A stretch of 64,000 bases of DNA from Pseudomonas cuatrocienegasensis (GTDB taxonomy: Bacteria; Pseudomonadota; Gammaproteobacteria; Pseudomonadales; Pseudomonadaceae). The translations under genes and the position numbers were made by a program. A model generated the notes under the pieces. It ran no database searches. It saw only the letters and a program-made list of their open reading frames with translations, and was not told where the DNA came from. This document shows, piece by piece, positions 7,382-15,359 of the stretch. Within the stretch, counting starts at the first letter, position 1. Each line of letters opens with the position of its first letter. Location: positions 310,001-374,000 of the forward strand of contig NZ_FOFP01000001.1 in the NCBI RefSeq assembly GCF_900110925.1, given 5' to 3'.

Positions 7382-9962
7382 GTGCGCCGCTCTGCAAGCC
7401 CGTTGTGAGGCGCTGGAGCTGGCCAATCACAAGCTCAAGCGGATCAACGCGGCGCTGATCGAGCGGGTCGAATCGGCCCAGGCCCACGGCGACGACGGCT
7501 ACACCGCGTTCCAGCATTCCGTGGTGCTGGCCGAGCAGGTGCGCGAGCGCACCGATGCGCTGAACCAGGCCATGGCCGAACTCAAGTCCAGCAACCAATT
7601 GCTGAGCGACGCCCGCCTACGCGCCGAGACCGCGCACCAGCACCTGATCGATGCCATCGAAAGCATTTCCGATGGCTTCGTGCTGTTCGACCGTGAGCAG
7701 CGCATCGTGCTGTTCAACAGCCGCTTCAAGTCGTTCTGGTCGCACAGCCGCGCGCGCATCGGCGCCGGTACGCGCCTGGCAGAAATCAAACGCCTGAGCA
7801 AAAGCACCGGCCTGGTGGTCGAGGAGCAGCGCGGCAGCCGCGACGAGCACATGCTCTACCGCCTGCAGGACGGGCGCTGGGTGCAGGTCAGCGAACGGCC
7901 GACCCGCGAGGGCGGGCTGGTGATCCTCTACACCGATATCACCGAGGTCAAACAGAACGAAACCCTGCGCCGCGAACAGGCCCTGGCGCAGAAGTCGCGG
8001 CTGTTGCAGCGCGCCGTCGACAACCTGTCCCAGGGCATGGCCATGGTCAACGCCGAGGGCGCGCTGGAGCTGTGGAATCACCGCTTTCTCGATCTCTGCG
8101 GGCTGGCGCCGATCAACGCGCACCGGCCGTTCGCCGAGGTCATGGCCGACAGCGAACTGGCCCTGCTGACCCCGGCCAGTCGCGATGCCCAGGGCAAACC
8201 GATCAGCGAGATGGAGCTGCGCCTGTTCGACGGCCGCATGCTCGAGGTGCGCACCCATCCGCTGCCCACCGGCGGCTTCGTCAACACCTTTACCGACATC
8301 ACCGAGCGCTATCGCCAGGCCGAGGCGCTGAGCGAGAGCGAGCGCTGGATTCGCCTGATCACCGACCACGTACCGGCGCTGATCGCCTACCTCACGGCCG
8401 ATCTGGTCTACCAGTTCACCAACAAGGTCTACGAGGAATGGTACTGCTGGCCGCGCGACGCCATGCTCGGCCAGAGCCTGCGGGTGGTGCACAGCCAGGA
8501 GCACTGGCAGCGCCTGGAGCCATACGTGGAGCGGGCACTGTCGGGGGAGAGCGTGACCTTCGAGTTTGCCGAAACCAACCACCATGGCCAGGAGCGCTAC
8601 ATGCTGCGTTCCTACGTGCCCAATCGGCAGGCCAGCGGCGAGGTGGTCGGTATTTTCGTGCTGATCCGCGACATCACCGAGCGCCGCCGCACCGCCGAGG
8701 CGCTGCATCAGGCCTATCAGCACCTGGAGCAACGGGTGCGTGAACGCACTGCCGAACTGACCGAACTCAACGGCCAACTGCGCCGTGAGATCGACGAGCG
8801 CACGCGCATGGAGGTGCGCCTGCGCGAGGCCAAGGGCGAGGCGGAACAGGCCAACCTGTCGAAGACCAAGTTTCTCGCGGCGGTCAGCCACGACCTGCTG
8901 CAACCGCTCAACGCCGCCCGGCTGTTCACCAGCGCGCTGCTGGAGAAGGGGGCGGCCGGTCACGCGCCGCTGGTGCGCAATATCAGCAACTCCCTGGAGG
9001 ATGTGGAAAGCCTGCTCGGCACCCTGGTGGACATTTCCAAGCTCGACGCCGGGGTGATCAAGCCCGATATCGCGCCCTTTGCGGTCAGCGACCTGCTGGA
9101 AAACCTCGCCGCCGAATACCGCCAGATCGCCGGCAGCGAAGGCCTGAGCCTGGATTTTGTGCCCTGCTCGGCGCTGGTGCGCAGCGACCTGCAGTTGCTT
9201 GCACGGATTCTGCGCAACCTGCTGAGCAACGCCATCCGCTACACCCAGCATGGGCGCATTCTGCTTGGCTGTCGGCGGCATCGGCAGAGCCTGTCGATTG
9301 AAGTCTGGGACACCGGCATCGGCATCGCCCAGGACAAACTGGTCGAGATCTTCCAGGAGTTCAAACGCGGCGACGCCAGCCTGCGCAAGCAGGACCGCGG
9401 TCTGGGGCTGGGCCTGGCGATTGTCGAAAAGATCGCCGGCATGCTCGGCCACCGCATTCGCGTGCAGTCCTGCGAAGGCAAGGGCTCGCTGTTCGCCATT
9501 GAAGTGCCGCTGACCACCCGCGCGCCGCGCAGCCGGGCGCTGGAGGAAGCGCCGAACCCGCTGGTCGAACGCCTCGGCGGCGCGCGGGTGTGGGTGCTGG
9601 ATAACGACGCGGCGATCTGCGCCGGCATGCGCACCCTGCTGGAAACCTGGGGCTGCGAGGTGATCACCGCGCTGTCCGAGCAGGATCTGGCGCGCCAGGT
9701 CGACAACTTCCACGCCGACGCCGACCTGCTGATCGCCGACTACCACCTCGACGACGACCGCAATGGCGTCGACGCCGTCGCCCAGATCAACGCGCGGCGC
9801 AGCGCACAGCTGCCAGCCCTGATGATCACCGCGAACTACAGCAACGAGCTCAAACAGCAAATGCGCGAGCTGGGCCACACCCTGATGCACAAACCGGTAC
9901 GGCCGATGAAGCTCAAAGCGGCCATGAGTCACCTGTTGGACAGAAGCGCCCTGGGCATGTGA
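7320..9962 (+). CDS. nahK: NahK/ErcS'-type PAS hybrid sensor histidine kinase
   Basis: This 880-residue protein lacks transmembrane segments. It has an N-terminal coiled coil, three PAS-like modules (about residues 95-225, 230-330 and 345-465), a second coiled coil, a HisKA domain with phospho-acceptor His524 in AVSHDLLQPLN, an HATPase domain (GLGLGLAIVEKIAG) and a C-terminal receiver with Asp807 in IADYHLDD and Lys in HKPVRP. The relative in P. aeruginosa, PA1976, signals through HptB and its kinase activity is inhibited by NO-bound NosP. The ATG at 7320 has a strong GGGGAG eight bases upstream, supporting the 62-base overlap with nosP. Confidence 0.9.
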   Translation: MECTSTRPSPASPSGAPVGAECAALQARCEALELANHKLKRINAALIERVESAQAHGDDGYTAFQHSVVLAEQVRERTDALNQAMAELKSSNQLLSDARLRAETAHQHLIDAIESISDGFVLFDREQRIVLFNSRFKSFWSHSRARIGAGTRLAEIKRLSKSTGLVVEEQRGSRDEHMLYRLQDGRWVQVSERPTREGGLVILYTDITEVKQNETLRREQALAQKSRLLQRAVDNLSQGMAMVNAEGALELWNHRFLDLCGLAPINAHRPFAEVMADSELALLTPASRDAQGKPISEMELRLFDGRMLEVRTHPLPTGGFVNTFTDITERYRQAEALSESERWIRLITDHVPALIAYLTADLVYQFTNKVYEEWYCWPRDAMLGQSLRVVHSQEHWQRLEPYVERALSGESVTFEFAETNHHGQERYMLRSYVPNRQASGEVVGIFVLIRDITERRRTAEALHQAYQHLEQRVRERTAELTELNGQLRREIDERTRMEVRLREAKGEAEQANLSKTKFLAAVSHDLLQPLNAARLFTSALLEKGAAGHAPLVRNISNSLEDVESLLGTLVDISKLDAGVIKPDIAPFAVSDLLENLAAEYRQIAGSEGLSLDFVPCSALVRSDLQLLARILRNLLSNAIRYTQHGRILLGCRRHRQSLSIEVWDTGIGIAQDKLVEIFQEFKRGDASLRKQDRGLGLGLAIVEKIAGMLGHRIRVQSCEGKGSLFAIEVPLTTRAPRSRALEEAPNPLVERLGGARVWVLDNDAAICAGMRTLLETWGCEVITALSEQDLARQVDNFHADADLLIADYHLDDDRNGVDAVAQINARRSAQLPALMITANYSNELKQQMRELGHTLMHKPVRPMKLKAAMSHLLDRSALGM

Positions 9963-9998
9963 GCCCGCAGCATCTAGCCGGTAAACCAATAAAGCCTG

Positions 9999-10063
9999 TC
10001 GCGGCTGAAGCCCCTCCCACCAAGGCGCAGCCTTGCACCTGTGGGAGGCGCTTTAGCGGCGAT
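9999..10063. repeat. REP-like palindromic pair after nahK
   Basis: Two inverted copies of a unit (GCGGCTGAAGCCCCTCCCAC and its partner GTGGGAGGCGCTTTAGC) flank an 18-base centre. The same unit recurs at 42968-43025. This is the Pseudomonas REP/BIME architecture and may also serve as a transcript end. Confidence 0.75.
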
Positions 10064-10149
10064 GCTTTTAGCCGTTGCCCAGGTCGCCTGGTTTTGCAGA
10101 TGTAGGGTGGACGTCGCTCTTCACTCCCTGCGATCTCCGGCTATGCGGC

Positions 10150-11013
10150 TCAGCCTTCGCTCATCAAGGCCTTGCTGAGTTCCTCGAACAGCGTCTGCAC
10201 CGAGCGCAGCGAGCGGCAGTCTGGGCGGGTCAGCAGCCAGAGTTCGGTGTCGCAGCCTGGCAAGGGCTCGCTGATGGCGTGCAGTTCGGGCCGGCCGCGC
10301 AGGATAAAGTCGGGCAGGGCGGCTACGCCGAGACCGGCGGCGGTCAGTTGCGCCACCGCGGACATGCTGCTGCAGCGGTAGCTGGGGACTACCCCCGGCA
10401 GATGGTCTAGGCGCCAGACTACGGTGGCGTGGTCTGGCATCGACTCGTCGGGGGCGATCCAGCTTTGCCGGGGCAGGTCGCTGCGGTCCTGGCCATCGGC
10501 GCGCGCGCAGACCACATAGGAGACGGCGCCGAGTCGGCGGCCGACCAGGTGTTCCGGTGGTTGGCGGGTCAGGCGCAGGGCGACGTCGGCATCACGCCGG
10601 CTGAGGTTGGCGAAGTCGTTGGAGGTGACCAGTTCCAGCGCCAGCGCTGGGTAGTTCGGCATAAAGCGCGCCAGTGCGGGCAGCAGCAGGTTGCTGAGCA
10701 CGGCGTCGGTACAGGTCAGGCGCACGGTGCCGCTGACCACCTGTTTGCCCTGTTCCAGCGCTACCCGGGCGGCGTCCAGTGCCAGCTCGGCACGTTCGGC
10801 CTGCTCGGCCAGTGCCTGGGCGGTGTCGGTGGGCGTGTAGCCGCGTCGGCTTTTTTCGAACAGGGCCACACCCAGCGCCGCTTCCAGCCGGCGAATGGCG
10901 CGAAAGATGGTCGAGACGTCGACCTGCAGCAGTTCGGCGGCGCGGGCCAGGGAGCGACCGCGGACCAGGGCCAGCACCAGACAGAGGTCGGCATGGCCGA
11001 TTTGATATTGCAT
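10150..11013 (-). CDS. LysR-family transcriptional regulator
   Basis: The protein has an N-terminal winged helix-turn-helix (RGRSLARAAELLQVDVSTIFRAIRRLE) followed by a LysR effector-binding domain (GTVRLTCTDAVLSNLLLPAL). The frame extends to an alternative TTG at 11043, but ATG at 11013 gives 287 residues and a normal LysR N-terminus. It is divergent from the amidotransferase-like gene at 11108. The 94-base gap holds the palindrome GCTTAAGC and the related GCGTTAACGC, plausible binding sites. It probably controls the 11108-12168 pair, in the usual LysR arrangement. The inducer is unknown. Confidence 0.85.
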   Translation of the reverse strand: MQYQIGHADLCLVLALVRGRSLARAAELLQVDVSTIFRAIRRLEAALGVALFEKSRRGYTPTDTAQALAEQAERAELALDAARVALEQGKQVVSGTVRLTCTDAVLSNLLLPALARFMPNYPALALELVTSNDFANLSRRDADVALRLTRQPPEHLVGRRLGAVSYVVCARADGQDRSDLPRQSWIAPDESMPDHATVVWRLDHLPGVVPSYRCSSMSAVAQLTAAGLGVAALPDFILRGRPELHAISEPLPGCDTELWLLTRPDCRSLRSVQTLFEELSKALMSEG

Positions 11014-11107
11014 GGGTGCAATCTCTAGTTGCTTAAGCGCCAATTATTATTGCGTTAACGCCCTTTTATAGTGGGATGCGGGCCATCACACAACAGGGGA
11101 GAAGCAC

Positions 11108-11845
11108 ATGCTCAGCGAATGTCGGATCAAGGTCGCGTTGGTAGGCGATTACAACGCAGCGATCACGGCGCACCGCGCGATTCCCGAGGCCTTGCGCCTG
11201 GCCGGTGAGGCGCTGGGTGTTACGGTCGCTTTTGACTGGCTGGCCAGCGACAGCATCGGCGACGGGCAGTGCCTGCAAGACTATGACGGCATCTGGTGCG
11301 TGCCAGGCAGCCCCTATGTCAGCACGGCCGGCGCGCTCTGTGCGATTCGCCTGGCCCGTGAGCGCAAAGTGCCGTTCCTCGGCACCTGTGGTGGGTTTCA
11401 GCATGCGTTGCTGGAATACGCGCGGCACCAGCTCGGCTGGGTGGATGCCGAACACGCCGAGCTGACGCCCCAGGCTGCCAACCCGATGATCGCGCCGCTG
11501 GCCTGTGCGCTGCTGGATGTGAGTGCGCGGGTGCGTCTGGTCTCCGGCTCGCGGATTGCCGAGCTGTATGGCGTGCGCGAGATCAGCGAGCAGTACCTGT
11601 GCCGCTATGGTCTGCAGGAGCAGTTTCGCGAGCCGCTGCTGGCACAGTCGCTGAAGGCCAGCGGTCACGATGATGGCGGCGAGGTGCGCGCCATCGAGCT
11701 GGATGACCATCCGTTCTTTATCGCCACCCTGTTCCAGCCCGAGCGCGCAGCGCTACAAGGGCGGGTGCCGCCCGTAGTGCTCGGGCTGGTCGGCGCCTGC
11801 GCCGTGCAGGCTACCCATGAAGCGCGTCAGGTGCAGCCGGCATGA
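11108..11845 (+). CDS. Class I glutamine amidotransferase-like protein related to CTP synthase C-terminus
   Basis: The 245-residue protein resembles the glutaminase half of CTP synthase without the synthetase half. The nucleophile elbow is present as LGTCGGFQHALLE with Cys94, encoded by TGT. In CTP synthase the rest of the triad is in FHPE; here the same place reads FQPE (ATLFQPER), so the catalytic His is replaced by Gln and ordinary glutamine hydrolysis is doubtful. Databases name this family CTP synthase C-terminal region-related (seleno)protein. The ATG follows AGGGGAGAAGCAC, a strong ribosome site. The stop overlaps the next start by 4 bases (ATGA), so the two genes are translationally coupled. 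The biological role is unknown. Confidence 0.8.
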   Translation: MLSECRIKVALVGDYNAAITAHRAIPEALRLAGEALGVTVAFDWLASDSIGDGQCLQDYDGIWCVPGSPYVSTAGALCAIRLARERKVPFLGTCGGFQHALLEYARHQLGWVDAEHAELTPQAANPMIAPLACALLDVSARVRLVSGSRIAELYGVREISEQYLCRYGLQEQFREPLLAQSLKASGHDDGGEVRAIELDDHPFFIATLFQPERAALQGRVPPVVLGLVGACAVQATHEARQVQPA

Positions 11846-12168
11846 TCGCCGCCACGCCCACACCGCCGTATTACGTGGTGCTGTTCACCTCGATACGCAC
11901 TCCTGGGGACCACGGCTATGCCGCCGCCGCGCAGCGCATGCTCGAGCTGGCGCGCGAGCAGCCGGGTTTTCTCGGTGTCGAGTCGGCGCGCAGCGATGGC
12001 CTGGGTATTACCTTGTCCTATTGGGCAAGCGAAGAGGCGATTCTCGCCTGGCGCAACCACGCCGAGCATGTCGTGGTGCGTGAGAAGGGCCGGGCTATCT
12101 GGTATGCCGCCTGTACTACCCGTGTGGCGAAGGTAGAGCGTGCTTATGGATTCGAGCGCTCTGCGTGA
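11842..12168 (+). CDS. ABM-superfamily (dimeric alpha-beta barrel) protein
   Basis: The 108-residue protein has the antibiotic-biosynthesis-monooxygenase fold pattern: YYVVLFTS strand, a helix with ARE-QPGFLGVES, then ITLSYWASEEAILAWRNHAEH, the usual region for small haem-less monooxygenases or haem-degradation relatives. Such proteins often act on small reactive metabolites or quinones. It is coupled by a 4-base overlap to the amidotransferase-like gene. An imperfect hairpin (GTGGCTGGCA with TGCCAACCAC, about 12170-12193) follows and may end the transcript. The substrate is unknown. Confidence 0.8.
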   Translation: MIAATPTPPYYVVLFTSIRTPGDHGYAAAAQRMLELAREQPGFLGVESARSDGLGITLSYWASEEAILAWRNHAEHVVVREKGRAIWYAACTTRVAKVERAYGFERSA

Positions 12169-12194
12169 GTGGCTGGCACGTTTGCCAACCACTC

Positions 12195-12212
12195 TGTAAA
12201 TAAAGCGTTACG
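12195..12212 (+). promoter_or_regulatory. Possible PhhR/TyrR box upstream of hpd
   Basis: TGTAAA-N6-GTTACG resembles the TyrR/PhhR consensus TGTAAA-N6-TTTACA, with a perfect left half and 4 of 6 in the right half. It lies about 195 bases before the hpd start. PhhR activates aromatic amino-acid catabolism in Pseudomonas, so the context fits, but the match is partial. Confidence 0.35.
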
Positions 12213-12385
12213 ACCGGCGGGTTGGTGCGCTGGCTATCTACGAATATTCGAGTCCTGTAAGAAAATCGTGCCGGTTGCTCAGCAGCGCTGGAGGGCATCT
12301 GCCCAGGCCAGTCTTGAGTAGCGCCCCACGCTCGGTTGTTATGAGGTCACTCCACGCCGTTGCTCCACCTGCAGCGGTTGACCAC

Positions 12386-12393
12386 AACAACAA
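12386..12393 (+). promoter_or_regulatory. Hfq/Crc-type motif AACAACAA before hpd
   Basis: AACAACAA ends 12 bases before the hpd ATG and directly precedes the AGGAGG ribosome site. It fits AAnAAnAA, and aromatic amino-acid catabolism is a known class of Crc targets in Pseudomonas. Confidence 0.55.
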
Positions 12394-12405
12394 TCAGGAG
12401 GCGCC

Positions 12406-13488
12406 ATGAACGCCGTGAACAGGATCGAGCAGCACAACCCCATCGGCACCGACGGTTTCGAGTTCGTCGAGTACACCGCACCGACGCCCGAAGGCATTCA
12501 GCAACTGCGTGAGCTATTCCGCGCCATGGGCTTTACCGAAACCGCCAAACACCGCTCCAAGGATGTCTGGCTGTTCCAGCAGAATGGCATCAACTTCGTG
12601 CTCAACGGCAGCCCCAGCGGGCATGTGCGCGAGTTCGGTCTGAAGCACGGGCCGAGTGCCTGCGCCATGGCCTTTCGCGTGCACAATGCCGCCCAGGCCG
12701 CAGCCTATGTAGAGTCCCAGGGCGCCACGCTGGTAGGCAGCCACGCCAACTTTGGCGAGCTGAACATTCCCTGTGTCGAGGGCATCGGCGGCTCCTTGCT
12801 GTACCTGGTCGACCGCTATGGCGACAAGAGCATCTACGACGTCGATTTCGACTATATCGAAGGGCGTACGCCCCAGGATAATGCACTGGGCCTGTGCGAA
12901 ATCGATCACCTGACCCATAACGTCAAGCGTGGGCAGATGGACGTCTGGTCAGGCTTCTACGAGCGCATTGCGGGCTTTCGCGAGATCCGCTATTTCGATA
13001 TCGAAGGCAAGCTCACCGGCCTGCTGTCGCGGGCGATGACTGCGCCCTGCGGGAAGATTCGCATCCCGATCAACGAGTCGGCCGACGACAAGTCGCAGAT
13101 CGAGGAGTTTATCCGCGACTACCACGGCGAAGGCATCCAGCACATCGCCCTGAGCAGCGACGATATCTACGCCACCGTGCGCCAGTTACGGGCCAATGGC
13201 GTGGCGTTTATGGCCACCCCCGGCACCTACTACGACAAGGTCGACAGCCGCGTGGCCGGGCATGGCGAGCCGACCGAGGTGCTGCGCGAGCTGAGCATCC
13301 TGATCGATGGCGCGCCCAGCGATGACGGCATCCTCCTGCAGATTTTCACCAACACGGTGATCGGCCCGATCTTCTTCGAGATCATCCAGCGCAAGGGCAA
13401 TCAGGGCTTTGGCGAGGGCAATTTCAAGGCGTTGTTCGAGTCCATCGAAGAAGACCAGGTGCGTCGTGGCGTGATCGCTGCCGACTGA
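12406..13488 (+). CDS. hpd: 4-Hydroxyphenylpyruvate dioxygenase
   Basis: This non-haem Fe(II) enzyme converts 4-hydroxyphenylpyruvate to homogentisate in tyrosine degradation. The 360-residue length is typical of bacterial HPPD. Two vicinal-oxygen-chelate domains are visible, and the iron ligands are His168 (CEIDHLTHN), His246 (GIQHIALS) and Glu325 (IFFEIIQRKG). The ATG at 12406 follows AGGAGG at good spacing. Just downstream lies the leader and gene of an NSS-family transporter, which may import tyrosine or a related amino acid, so uptake and degradation may be linked. An AACAACAA motif before the ribosome site suggests catabolite repression. Confidence 0.96.
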   Translation: MNAVNRIEQHNPIGTDGFEFVEYTAPTPEGIQQLRELFRAMGFTETAKHRSKDVWLFQQNGINFVLNGSPSGHVREFGLKHGPSACAMAFRVHNAAQAAAYVESQGATLVGSHANFGELNIPCVEGIGGSLLYLVDRYGDKSIYDVDFDYIEGRTPQDNALGLCEIDHLTHNVKRGQMDVWSGFYERIAGFREIRYFDIEGKLTGLLSRAMTAPCGKIRIPINESADDKSQIEEFIRDYHGEGIQHIALSSDDIYATVRQLRANGVAFMATPGTYYDKVDSRVAGHGEPTEVLRELSILIDGAPSDDGILLQIFTNTVIGPIFFEIIQRKGNQGFGEGNFKALFESIEEDQVRRGVIAAD

Positions 13489-13504
13489 TGCGCTTGCGCA
13501 ACGC

Positions 13505-13510
13505 TATAAT
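13505..13510 (+). promoter_or_regulatory. Putative -10 element TATAAT before the NSS leader
   Basis: A perfect TATAAT is followed by a GC-rich discriminator (GCGCGCC), as in stable-RNA promoters. It starts 17 bases after the hpd stop codon and would place the transcription start at about 13517, at the foot of the large leader stem. No strong -35 is seen. Confidence 0.45.
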
Positions 13511-13518
13511 GCGCGCCG

Positions 13519-13695
13519 TTTTAACTGTGACCCTGCTGCGTATCCTCGCTGTGGTGGCGCGCGGTGAATCCCCGTAGTCCTGGCAAACGGGCTGCGCAGG
13601 AGGTGCCGCCCGACGCCCAGTGAACCTGGCTTCATAAAAGCCGTGCACTCCGCAGCGCCATAAGCGCCGCGGGTTCGATCCCGTCACAGATAAAA
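13519..13695 (+). ncRNA. Structured 5' leader RNA candidate of the NSS transporter gene
   Basis: The two ends form a long stem: TTTTA and CTGTGAC (13519-13523, 13525-13531) pair with GTCACAG and TAAAA (13683-13689, 13691-13695), giving 12 base pairs around one A-A mismatch. About 150 bases lie inside, with local hairpins CCCGT/ACGGG (about 13573-13593), GGCTT/AAGCC (about 13630-13644) and GCGC/GCGC (about 13655-13667), and the T-loop-like GGTTCGATCC next to the 3' arm. The 3' arm ends 15 bases before the transporter ATG. A TATAAT lies just upstream. This looks like a riboswitch-type or attenuating leader. I could not match it to a known class and it does not fold as a tRNA. Confidence 0.5.
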
Positions 13696-13699
13696 ACAA
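13692..13699 (+). promoter_or_regulatory. Hfq/Crc-type motif AAAAACAA before the NSS transporter gene
   Basis: AAAAACAA fits AAnAAnAA and sits between the closing stem of the leader and the GGTG ribosome site. It shares bases with the 3' arm of the stem, so leader folding and Hfq/Crc access could interfere. Confidence 0.4.
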
Positions 13700-13710
13700 G
13701 CAGGTGACGC

Positions 13711-15171
13711 ATGCCCCGTGAAACTCCCAAGAACCTCTGGCGCTCGCGCTGGGGTTTTCTCCTCGCTGCAACCGGCTCGGCCGTCGGCCTCGGCAATATC
13801 TGGAAATTCCCTTACATCACCGGTGAATACGGCGGCGGCGCCTTCGTGCTGATGTACCTGGCCTGCATCCTGGCGATTGGCATCCCGGTGATGATGACCG
13901 AGATCGCCATCGGCCGGCGTGGTCGGGGCAGCCCCATCGACGCCATTGGCCGAGTGGTGCGCGAGAACGGCGGTAACCCGCTGTGGAGGGCTGTTGGCGG
14001 CATGGCCATGCTGGCCGGTTTTATGATCCTGTGCTTTTACGTGGTCGTGGCGGGCTGGGCCTTTGCCTACACCTGGAAGATGCTCGACGGTTCCCTGGCT
14101 GCCAGCAGCGTCGAGGCATTGGGCGGGGTGTTCGAGGCGCACAACGCCAACCCCTGGCAACTGGGCGGCTGGAGTGTGCTGGTGGCGCTGCTGACCCTGT
14201 GCATCGTCGGCAAGGGTGTGCAGGCCGGCGTGGAGCGCTCCCTGCGTTGGATGATGCCCGGCTTGGCCGTCATGCTGCTGGCTCTGGTCGGCTACGCCTT
14301 TACCAGCGGCAGCTTCAAGGCCGGCTTCGACTTCCTGTTCCATTTCGACGCCTCGAAAATCACTGGCGAGGCGCTGCTGGCTGCACTTGGCCATGCCTTC
14401 TTCACCCTGAGCCTGGCCTCCGGCGCCATTCTTACTTACGGCTCCTATATCCCTGATGATCAGTCGATCACCCGGACCACCTTTATGGTGGTGCTCTGCG
14501 ACACCTGCGTGGCGCTGCTGGCCGGGCTGGCGATCTTTCCGATCATCTTCGCCAACGGCATGAGCCCCAGTGCCGGGCCGGGGCTGATCTTCATGAGCCT
14601 GCCCCTGGCGTTCCAGCAAATGCCGTTCGGCACTGTCTTCGGTGTGCTGTTTTTCGCCATGGTCTCGGTGGCAGCGCTGTCGTCGGCCATCTCCATGGTT
14701 GAGGCGAGCGTCGCTTACCTCAACGAGAAGCACGGTATCAGCCGGCTGAAAGCCGCCGCCGCATCGGGTGTGGTGTTGCTGCTGATCAGCCTGCTGGCGA
14801 TGCTCTCGTTCAACCTGCTGGCCGGCTGGACGCCTCTGGGCAAGAACGTCTTCGACTGGCTGGATTTCCTCACCTCGCGCTGGATGATGCCGCTGGGTGG
14901 GATCTTCATGGTGCTGCTGGCCGGCTACGCGCTGCGCAGTGAGATCATGCGTGACGAGTTGGGCTTGCCGCCGCTGGGTTACGCGCTGTGGTTGTTCATG
15001 GTGCGCTATGTCAGCCCGGTGCTGATCCTCATGGTGTTTCTGCACGCCCTCGGCTGGCTGGGGTTTGACCCGGTACAGCGCTGGTACTGGATCGCCGGGG
15101 CAATTGGCGCTCTGGCTGTGTTAGGCGAGGTACTGCGGCCGCGCATTGTGCAGGTGCTGGCCGAGCGCTAA
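13711..15171 (+). CDS. Sodium-dependent NSS/SNF-family transporter
   Basis: The 486-residue membrane protein belongs to the neurotransmitter:sodium symporter family (LeuT, TnaT and Tyt1 relatives). The helix 1 signature GSAVGLGNIWKFPYI is followed by GGGAFVLMYLACI, and about 12 hydrophobic segments are visible. Members import amino acids with Na+. Its position directly after hpd suggests an aromatic amino acid, perhaps tyrosine, but this is inference. The ATG follows AGGTGACGC, a weak-to-moderate ribosome site directly behind the structured leader. No small NSS accessory-subunit gene follows. A palindromic repeat begins 13 bases after the stop. Confidence 0.9.
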   Translation: MPRETPKNLWRSRWGFLLAATGSAVGLGNIWKFPYITGEYGGGAFVLMYLACILAIGIPVMMTEIAIGRRGRGSPIDAIGRVVRENGGNPLWRAVGGMAMLAGFMILCFYVVVAGWAFAYTWKMLDGSLAASSVEALGGVFEAHNANPWQLGGWSVLVALLTLCIVGKGVQAGVERSLRWMMPGLAVMLLALVGYAFTSGSFKAGFDFLFHFDASKITGEALLAALGHAFFTLSLASGAILTYGSYIPDDQSITRTTFMVVLCDTCVALLAGLAIFPIIFANGMSPSAGPGLIFMSLPLAFQQMPFGTVFGVLFFAMVSVAALSSAISMVEASVAYLNEKHGISRLKAAAASGVVLLLISLLAMLSFNLLAGWTPLGKNVFDWLDFLTSRWMMPLGGIFMVLLAGYALRSEIMRDELGLPPLGYALWLFMVRYVSPVLILMVFLHALGWLGFDPVQRWYWIAGAIGALAVLGEVLRPRIVQVLAER

Positions 15172-15183
15172 AACGCACCCTAG

Positions 15184-15259
15184 CTGTAGGAGCGAATTTA
15201 TTCGCGATTGTGTCGCGAACGTCGCGAATAAAGGCTGGGCGCGCCCTTAGCTCCTACAG
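15184..15259. repeat. Extragenic palindromic repeat (GTAGGAGCGAATTTATTCGCGA family)
   Basis: The ends CTGTAGGAGC and GCTCCTACAG are perfect inverted repeats, with two TTCGCGA/TCGCGAA units inside. Related copies lie at 17653-17695, 20670-20720, 29746-29822 and 43810-43871. Confidence 0.8.
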
Positions 15260-15306
15260 TAGGGTGCGCTGCGCGCACCAAGAATCTGCAACATCTGTGA
15301 GTCCAG

Positions 15307-15359
15307 AAGCTTCGCGCCGGGGCGACGCTCCCACGGGATTTGCGTTGCGGCTGCAACAG
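15307..15359. repeat. Extragenic repeat (TTCGCGCCGGGGCGACGCTCCCACGG family)
   Basis: The segment GCTTCGCGCCGGGGCGACG followed by CTCCCACGGGA and, after a short gap, CTGCAACAG is nearly repeated at 55155-55207. A shorter inverted copy lies at 36434-36462. Confidence 0.75.

Noticed and set aside
7617..9989. 790-residue minus-strand frame opposite nahK
   Set aside because: This is a GC-bias shadow of the NahK coding strand with no domains.
11380..11395. Selenocysteine in the amidotransferase-like protein, as the family name hints
   Set aside because: The nucleophile codon is TGT (Cys); no in-frame TGA is present.
12170..12193. Sigma-54 promoter TGGCACGTTTGC upstream of hpd
   Set aside because: The distance between GG and GC is 7 instead of the required 10 bases, and the sequence is better explained as a hairpin after the ABM gene.
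13508..13576. 22-codon leader peptide starting at the ATG overlapping TATAAT
   Set aside because: The ATG shares bases with the -10 element, so it would precede the transcription start, and it has no ribosome-binding site.
13650..13690. tRNA gene suggested by GGTTCGATCC next to a 7-bp closing stem
   Set aside because: The T-stem does not pair correctly, positions after the 5' arm do not form a D-arm, no anticodon arm is found, the length is about 165 bases and there is no CCA. It is kept as an unassigned structured leader.
13684..15045. 453-residue reading frame on the minus strand opposite the NSS transporter
   Set aside because: It is a His/Gln-rich shadow frame typical of the strand opposite a GC-rich gene and has no family resemblance. 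The forward frame encodes a clear transporter.
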